64,000 bases of DNA from Heterohyrax brucei (Eukaryota > Chordata > Mammalia > Hyracoidea > Procaviidae): assembly GCA_028571685.1 (NCBI GenBank), contig CM053141.1, positions 75,873,833 to 75,937,832 on the forward strand, read 5' to 3'. Positions 57,557-64,000 of this stretch are shown here, one piece after another. The notes beneath the pieces are model-generated. The model worked only from the letters and a program-made list of their open reading frames with translations. It had not been told where the DNA came from and did no database searches. Both the position numbers and the translations under genes were made by a program. Positions within the stretch are counted from its first letter, which is position 1; every line of letters starts with the position of its first letter.

Positions 57557-57740
57557 GGAACCCTGTTGGCATAATGGATAAGTACTATGGCTGCTAACCA
57601 AGAGGTTGGCAGTTTGAATCCACCAGGCGCTCCTAGGAAACACTATGGATCAGTTCTTCTCCGACCTGTAGGATCACTATGAGTTGGAATTGACTCGATG
57701 ACACTGTTTTGTTTTATTTGTTTGTTTGTTTGTTTGTTTT
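57557..57740 (+). repeat. AfroSINE, sense, with TTTG-repeat tail
   Basis: Head GGGAACCCTGTTGGCATAAT, B-box AGTTTGAATCCACCA, tail CACTATGAGTTGGAATTGAC, then (TTTG)n to 57740. It lies head-to-head with the preceding SINE. Confidence 0.9.
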
Positions 57741-57783
57741 TACCAGGTTGAGGTGAAACAAACACTTAAAATGTATATGTAGG

Positions 57784-60660
57784 AGGCAAGACTAAGATGA
57801 TAGAGTAGTCAGATGTGGCCTGTGGTCCCTGTTAACAATAAAGATTGAAAAAAAAAAAAGAAAGAAAAAGAATCAATTATATGTGACATTCTGGGAGCTC
57901 TGAACATCAAAGGGGAAGTAGAGAAATCAGAGTGGGTGACAGAGAAGGGAGAGTAGATCCAGAAGTACTTAGGACTGGTCATACCTTATCCAGCAGTAAT
58001 CAGCACCCCTCAGGAGGGGGTTTGGCAGTGGCCAACATGGTGAGCAAAGTGGTGGCATTCACAGAGCATCTCTGTCAGTGGGAGACCGAGCAGTGAAGAG
58101 CCCTCTCATGCCTCCAGAATCAGTGAAAGGAAGCATTTAGTCCTCAAAAGTTGAGTAGCTTGCATCTAACTTTCCAAGTGTGGATCTGTAGCATTCCTTT
58201 GGGCTAAACTACTCTTACTTTTCTCAGTGCTTCACCCTCCCTTCTCTGCACTGGGCTGGGCTCCATATTCTGGGCCAGAAATAGGACTTCTTACATATAC
58301 CTTGAGCTATTCTTCTAGACTTGGCAAGGAAACAATTTAACAAGTAGGGGGAGGGACCAGGGAGGAGAATTTGGCTCCATTAAGCCAGAAGTCCATGGCA
58401 GGAACAGGTCTTTTGCCTAGGTCCAGACATATGGGTCTCCAGACCCTGAAAGCCATTTAGCACTGCAAATGGCATGCAGTACAACCATCATCTTGCAGCA
58501 AAAGCTATCCACCTAGTTGTATTAAGGAACATGGACAAGACTTGCTCACAAAGACTCTTGGACAGCAGTCAGTGGCCCCCCCCCCGTCCTTTTCTCAGTG
58601 TGCACAGCCAGTTACCTGTGCCTACACCAGTTATTCCTGTCCTTGAAGACTATAGGGGAGATCCTGTACCACACACTTGCTGATAAACTACCTGGACATG
58701 TGAGCTGAGTGCATGCAACAAAAGTAAATGGACGCCTAGGCCCACGTGCCTAGTAGTAGCCCTAACCACCTGGTGACAGGATGTTAGAACCTGTAAAGCC
58801 TCAGTAATCAAAGTAGTTCACACAATAAGCCTATTTGGGCATTTCAAAACAAAACAAAAATGAAGCTAGGATACAGAAAGTAAACATAAATATAAAACTT
58901 CATTAATGGCTCAGCTCATGGCGACCCTAGGGTAGAACTGACCCCCCAACTTGATGGCACTTGGCTTTGGCTAATGGCTCAGCGACACCAGTCAGTATCA
59001 AATCACTTAAAGAGGTAGACCATGATGCCTTCATAAAGCTGTCAAAAGAAACAAGAAAGTTTCTTGATGAATAGAACTTACTGGAATTATTGGAGATAGA
59101 ATACAAAGGATTAACATTTACAACTCTTCAGAACATTAGGCAGAACACAGCAAAGCATAATGACAAATTGAACCAGTAGAAAGAAATCCTTAGAGGTAAC
59201 AAACAAGTTCATGAGATTAATACTAAACTTACAGAATCAGACAACTCAATAGAAAGTCAGAGGAGCAGATTTCAGGCAGTGGAATGCAGAATTAGTGAAA
59301 TTCAAGATAAAGCAGTTGACACCAACATATTTGAGGGAAGATGAAAGAATAAAAACCAGTAAAATAGTAAGTGGGACCCTATCAAGAGGAATAATCAGCA
59401 AGTAATTGGAATACCAGAACAGGGCAGGATAACACAAAACAAAGAGGAATTGTTGAAGATCTATTGACAGAAAATTTCCCTGATATCATGAAATGAGAAG
59501 ATACCTGTCCAGGACACTCACTGAACTCCATGCAAGATAGACACCAGAAGAAAGACACCAAGACATATTATAATAAAACTTACTGAAACTAAAGATGAGA
59601 GAATTTTAAAAGTGGCTAAGGATAAATGAAAAATAATTTACAAAGGAGAGTTAATAAGATCAATCTCATACCACTCAGCAGAAACCATACAGGCAAGAAG
59701 ACAATGAAATGGCATCTACAAAACCTTGAAGGAAAAAAATTGCCAACCAACAGTTACATATCCAGCAAAACTGTCTCAAATATAATGTTGAAATTAGGAC
59801 ATTTCCAGATAAACAGAACTCTAGGGAATTTGCAGAAACCAAGCTAAAATTACAAGAGATACTAAAGGAAGTCCTTTGGTTAGAAAGTAACATCAGATAA
59901 TAACTCAAGACTAGAACACAGGACAGAACAAACAGATACTAACCCCAACAGAGAAATGACAGTGATATGAGGTCCAGCAGTTAAGTTCATCAGCTTAATT
60001 GTTCCAAGTGCTGCAAACTCACTGCTGAGTATCACTGTGGCCCTTTTTAAGTACTCCACCTGGGAAGCTGTGCATCAGCACCAGTGCCTAGTCCACTCTG
60101 CAGAGTAATTTTAGAACTCTTTCTGGAATGGCCCTTGTGCACAGTGGCACTGTGACAAGTTCAAGAACTTAATTATATAGTTGTCTGTGAAGGAGTTTTT
60201 AGCCAATAAACAAATGACGGTATTGGAACACCTTCTCTACTCACCTGATCTGGCCCCCAGTGACTTTTTTCTTTACCTGAAGGTGAAAGAAACAGTGAAA
60301 GGAAGACATTGTGATGACATTCAGGACATCAAGGGTAATACAATGGCAGCTTTAGTGGCCATTTCAGAAAAAGAGCTTCAAAATTGCTTTGAATGGTGGA
60401 CTAGGCACTAGCATTGGTTCCATGACTTCCCAAGGGGGTACTTTGAAGGTAGCCCTGGCAATAGTCAGCAATGAGGTATGTAGCACTTTTTCCAGGATGA
60501 GTTTGCAAATTTAATTGTGGACCTTGTATTTGACAGAGAAAGCAAACATGGCAAAACACCAACATTTGATGTGTCTAGGTGAAGGGCACAGAGATGGTCA
60601 TTGTATTGTTGTTCCAAGCGTTCTGAAGGTATAAAATAATACAGAATGAAAAGTTGAGGG
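57784..60660 (+). mobile_element. HAL1-like element (half-L1): 5' UTR, ORF1, 3' UTR
   Basis: A 5'-UTR-like start GGAGGCAAGACTAAGATGAT is followed by degenerate ORF1. The frame 59626-59847 reads MKNNLQRRVNKINLIPLSRN and on to EGKKLPTNSYISSKTVSNIM, the L1 ORF1 C-terminal domain. After the mariner insertion comes AAACATGGCAAAACACCAAC and TGATGTGTCTAGGTGAAGGG, which resemble a HAL1 3' UTR. No ORF2 sequence lies between. About 2.3 kb without the mariner, near the expected HAL1 size. Several stops, so inactive. Confidence 0.62.
59968..60526 (+). mobile_element. Short mariner derivative (copy 2), 559 bp
   Basis: Flanked by TA (59966-59967, 60527-60528). The ends TGAGGTCCAGCAGTTAAGTT and (complement) CAAGGTCCACAATTAAATTT start inverted repeats of about 170 bp. 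An open frame 60181-60411 encodes the end of a mariner transposase: YSPDLAPSDFFLYLKVKETV, with the third catalytic Asp of the DD34D triad in APSD, down to ELQNCFEWWTRH. The first two catalytic Asp regions are absent. Confidence 0.9.
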
Positions 60661-61180
60661 GAAAGATCCATGAAGAAGGTGATGATAAAGTCAGTCAGCT
60701 TTTAATGCTTGGTATGAATTATCATAGTTCTCATAAACAGGGACTTAGAGCAGTCTTTGATATAGTGATGGGATGAAAAAGTAAGACTGGGAACTCATAT
60801 TTGCTTTGCTGCAGGGTAGCTCAAGTCTAGTAAGAAGTGTGAGAGTACAAGAGAAGAATGCCATAATAAGTAAGAATAATATAGAAAGGAAGGTATAGTG
60901 TGGAGAGTCTTACAGGTAATTTTATGTAATTTATGGTTGACCTAAATTTGTTTTTGCTTTTGTGGTAGAAAGACCAAAACAATGTTTTATTCATTACTGT
61001 GAAAAAAGCAGTAGGATAAAGCATATGTGTAATAAACGTAATCGTAATCTTCTAAAATACTTTCAGGAGTTAAAAGCTTCTTTTAAACAGTCATCATTAA
61101 TATCCCTGTCTCCAAGATTATGATCATCAGTATTTGTATTTTTTTTGCATAGATATTTTATATGGTGTTTTAGAGTAAAA
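60661..61180. other. Intron 8 sequence without recognised feature
   Basis: AT-rich. No supported feature. Confidence 0.4.
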
Positions 61181-61356
61181 CAAAACAAAACAAAACAAAA
61201 ACCAAACCTATCCAGTGCCGTAGAGTTGATGCCAACTCATAACGATGCTATAAGACAGAGTAGAACTGCCCCATAGAGCTTCTAAGAAGTGCCTGGCAGA
61301 TTTGAACTGCCAGCCTTTTGGTTAGCAGCTGTAACACTTAACCACTATATCACAAA
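61175..61356 (-). repeat. AfroSINE with AAAAC-repeat tail
   Basis: (AAAAC)n at 61175-61201 is the complement of the SINE tail. The element continues CCAAACCTATCCAGTGCCGT to CACTTAACCACTATATCACA. Confidence 0.9.
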
Positions 61357-61998
61357 ATTCAGTAAAGCAAAAAGAAGGTATGTATTCAGAAAATCTAAAG
61401 TGGACATAGACAAACATGCTATCAAAGCCATGTCTGTCTGAGTCTAAAGAACCTTGCAGAATCATCATATGTTAACCTTACAAATGGGCAAAGCCAGTGA
61501 AAGCTTTACATGTTCATGGGTTGGCTGAAAACTGTTAAATCACTGTGATTTTAACAATCATTGGTACAGGTTTCAATAACAGTAGTCAGGAGGGTCTTCA
61601 TTGGTCCCACAAATCTTGCTATTTGCTACAAGAAGATGGTAAGAGTACAGTGTGTGGGTCTTTTGTGCTGTGTTTTATGATTTGTTTATGTCAAAGACTC
61701 CCAAGAAGATTGTCCTAGCTGTTGTCTTTGTACCTTATTGCCCAGTTGATGTGTCTTCTGGGTCACATTTTAGGACAAGGAATGACTCCAATGTTGTCTC
61801 CAAAATCAGTAGCAAATTTACATCTGTAGTGTCTTGACTGGAATTTTGGAATTTTTTAAATAATCTCATTTGGTAGTCCATTAAGAAAGGTACTATACTC
61901 TTGATTTTTAGTTAGTAACTTCAATTAATTAGGTAATTAACAGGATTAACAGCAAGATAAATTTATATACTTTTTAACAGGTTTTAACCCCCTTTTTA
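61357..61998. other. Intron 8 sequence without recognised feature
   Basis: Unique-looking. No exon resembling the next FCHO2 exon. Confidence 0.4.
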
Positions 61999-62000
61999 GT

Positions 62001-62180
62001 TACTCATTTAACAAGTATTTATTGAGCTGCCTGTGTGCCAAGCAGTGTCATATCATAGGGATGCCTTACTGAATAGAATAGACTTTGATACCTGCCCTCT
62101 TGGAGCTTATATTCTAGTGATATAGGAAGGGACATACATATAATACATGAATAAGTTATTAGTATTTTAGATTATGAGCT
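62001..62180 (+). repeat. L2 LINE relic (3' region)
   Basis: CATTTAACAAGTATTTATTG, GTGTGCCAAGCAGTGTCATA and GCCCTCTTGGAGCTTATATT follow the L2 3' order. Confidence 0.8.
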
Positions 62181-62231
62181 ATGGGGAGGCAATTTGGAAT
62201 TTCTAGGTGAAAACAGATTGTAGAGCATTGA

Positions 62232-62400
62232 ATAAATATTTACTTCAGTTAATCTTTACAACAAGCCTATCAGCTGGATATTGTTGTCTTCCTTTTATGA
62301 ATAATGCATCCGAGTTTAAGGGAAGTAATTAGTCCATACTAGCAACAATAACAGCAATCAGCAAGCAAGGGGCAAAACTGGAACTTAAGCTCAAACCTCC
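62232..62400 (+). repeat. MIR SINE relic
   Basis: ATAAATATTTACTTCAGTTA, ATCTTTACAACAAGCCTATC and TGCATCCGAGTTTAAGGGAA follow MIR core order. Confidence 0.65.
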
Positions 62401-63364
62401 GTGTCCTTTACACATCACCCCAAGTGAAGTTTAATGCTCTTTTTCATGTTGAGCTTGCCTGGTTCATTATCCTGGTCACCTAGGAATGTGGCAGCATTGC
62501 ATTCTACTTGGCCACTACAACTTTTAAAATGCTGTCAGTGACTCCTATTATTAAGAGTCATCTGCCATTTCCACACACACCCACGTATCTTCATTATCAT
62601 TTTCTTCTTATTAGATTTTGGGTGTGTTTGAGTGTTTGTGTGTCTAACATTAGCTGTAATTATGATCAAGTGCTTATTGGTTTTAGTAGGAATATGCAGA
62701 AATATGTTGAGTTTGGATAGCCCAACTGTTGGCTTTTGAGGCCGGTTTTTAATTAGAGGAAGTTTCAAACTTGCCTTGTTATTGGGGAGAATTGGGATTT
62801 ACTCCAAAGTAATTTGAAGTATTAACATTTCTTGTATTTTTTTATATTATACCTTATCCCAAAAAACATTTGTGATGATTAAAAATTACTATTATATTTT
62901 CCACCCTCGTATCATTTCTCAAAAGTTTTGACATGAATTAAGTTTGGATAAATCCAGTAGATTTTTTTGATAGCAGTAATACATTCCTAGTGGATGATTA
63001 AAGCATCATATCTAAGAATATTTTTGAACTTTAGAAGAGTTACTGATTTTGTCTAGGTCTCAAAGTTATTTTTAGTAATATAAAAAAGCCATGTTAGCAT
63101 ATTTTTATTAAAAAACAGTGATATGCAAAACTCTGAATGAAAAGGTGTATGTCCTATTTTATTTAATCCTTTGGAGAAAATTTCACCACTGCATTAGTGC
63201 TATCCAAAATGTTTAGGCAGTATTTAAAATAAAAATAGTGGCATCTTAATAAATTTCAACTGTTAAAAGAACAGAACTAGAAATAGGTAGTAATTCGCTA
63301 CACAGTATTTTTGACTAAGTAGTTATCTTAAAAAGTTCATGGTTTTCCTGAGTTCATTACATAT
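62401..63364. other. Intron 8 sequence without recognised feature
   Basis: AT-rich and unique-looking. No supported feature. Confidence 0.4.
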
Positions 63365-64000
63365 TTAAAAATTTTTAAATAATATTGTGCTTTAAGTGAA
63401 GGTTTACAGTTCAAATCAATCTGCCATATAAAACCCTGAGCATATCACTGTGCAACTCTTAACTGTCTCCCCGCCCTCCCACCACCCCCGGCCTCCACTA
63501 TTAAAGCACACCCTTCCTTTCCAGCCTCAATTTCCTATATCCATTCAAGCAACTCCTGTTGTCCTCCACCCTGTCATCTTGCCTCTGGACAAGAGCTGCT
63601 CAAACAGACTCATGTTTATGTTTAAGCCAAGAAGCACATTCTTTGCCAGCATGACTGTGTTTAATAGTCCAGTCCAATCTTTGTCTGAAGAGTTGGCTTT
63701 GGTGCTGTTTTCAGCTCTGAGCTAACAGAGAGTCCCAGGGCCGTGTCCTTGGGACCCTCCAGTCTGACACACATCAGATGTGATCTTTTAATAGCATTCT
63801 AGTTCTGTACACCCACATTTCTCCTACTACATCAGGGACTTGATGTTGTGTTCCCTGTCAGGGTAGTCATTGATGGTGACCGGGCATCGACTAGTTCATA
63901 TGATTTCCTGCTGATGTAGTATAATGGATCATATGGCACCTTCTGTCTCCTAGGCTCATATTTTCTTCATGTTCTGATTGATTCACTTTATTCTCCTCTG
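63365..64000 (-). mobile_element. Older L1 3' UTR, antisense, running off the window
   Basis: ATTGTGCTTTAAGTGAAGGT, GTCCAATCTTTGTCTGAAGA, GTCCTTGGGACCCTCCAGTC and GTGTTCCCTGTCAGGGTAGT. Same lineage as 20420-21020 and 52979-53512. Confidence 0.85.

Larger units (their letters stand above)
1..64000 (+). other. FCHO2: FCHO2 locus, 5' part (partial gene)
   Basis: The gene encodes an F-BAR protein that binds phosphoinositide-rich plasma membrane at clathrin-coated pits and recruits adaptors early in endocytosis (known for the family). Seven spliced exons are visible and give 763 coding bases with no stop. Visible introns: intron 2 is 4205 bp, intron 3 3404 bp, intron 4 91 bp, intron 5 11104 bp, intron 6 7520 bp and intron 7 698 bp. 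Intron 1 starts upstream of or near base 1, and intron 8 runs off the end. The first coding exon (human M-V-M-A-Y-F-V-E-N-F-W) and every exon after the F-BAR domain are not in the window. The gene assignment rests on recalled human protein sequence; the match is nearly identical, so FCHO1 or another F-BAR gene is unlikely. Confidence 0.95.

Noticed and set aside
60181-60411. A domesticated mariner transposase gene
   Set aside because: The frame holds only the last third of the transposase, without the first two catalytic Asp regions. It sits in a non-autonomous element within an intron, with no promoter or splice evidence.
51464-64000. The next FCHO2 exon (expected to continue LIEFEECD)
   Set aside because: I searched by eye for the codons after the phase-1 border and found no matching exon. 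The exon most likely lies beyond the window.
1-64000. A previously undescribed multi-gene system, CRISPR array or operon
   Set aside because: There is one host gene with typical mammalian introns. Everything else recognisable is transposon-derived or unique intron, and I will not stretch it into a system.

Overview
This is a window of mammalian nuclear DNA. The repeat content points to an afrotherian, most likely an elephant or a close relative. There are many copies of the tRNA-derived AfroSINE family, numerous copies of a BovB/RTE-type LINE, and many 3' ends of one lineage-specific L1 family. The species call is an inference from repeat families I recognise from memory, not from a search.

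The only host gene I can support is FCHO2 (F-BAR domain endocytic adaptor) on the + strand. Seven consecutive coding exons are visible: 23679-23770, 27976-28050, 31455-31596, 31688-31840, 42945-43049, 50570-50668 and 51367-51463. All have AG/GT borders and compatible phases. They encode 254 uninterrupted codons that closely match human FCHO2 from about residue 12 to 265, which is nearly the whole F-BAR membrane-bending domain. The first coding exon should lie upstream of base 1. The linker and C-terminal mu-homology domain lie downstream of base 64000. The window opens on the edge of a CpG island, presumably that of the FCHO2 promoter, and ends inside the next intron.

The rest is intron, mostly built from transposable elements. 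Intron 1 (to 23678) holds old and young L1 pieces, a chimeric tRNA-Gly/RTE SINE, an RTE reverse-transcriptase remnant and several AfroSINEs. Introns 2 and 3 hold RTE and L1 3' ends and a MER2-like Tigger MITE. Intron 4 is only 91 bp. Intron 5 (31841-42944) is the most layered: an RTE element is split by a solo MaLR-like LTR and an L1 tail, carries an internal inversion, and abuts antisense L1 with a second solo LTR. Intron 6 holds an old L2-like repeat cut up by L1, SINE and mariner insertions. Intron 8 holds antisense L1 3' UTRs, a near-complete HAL1-like element with a mariner inserted in its 3' region, and MIR/L2 relics.

I see no operon-like, CRISPR, toxin or otherwise undescribed functional system. 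The items most worth a second look concern transposon biology: the chimeric SINE, the shared AfroSINE/RTE tails, the foldback inversion inside an RTE copy, and the short mariner derivatives with very long terminal inverted repeats.
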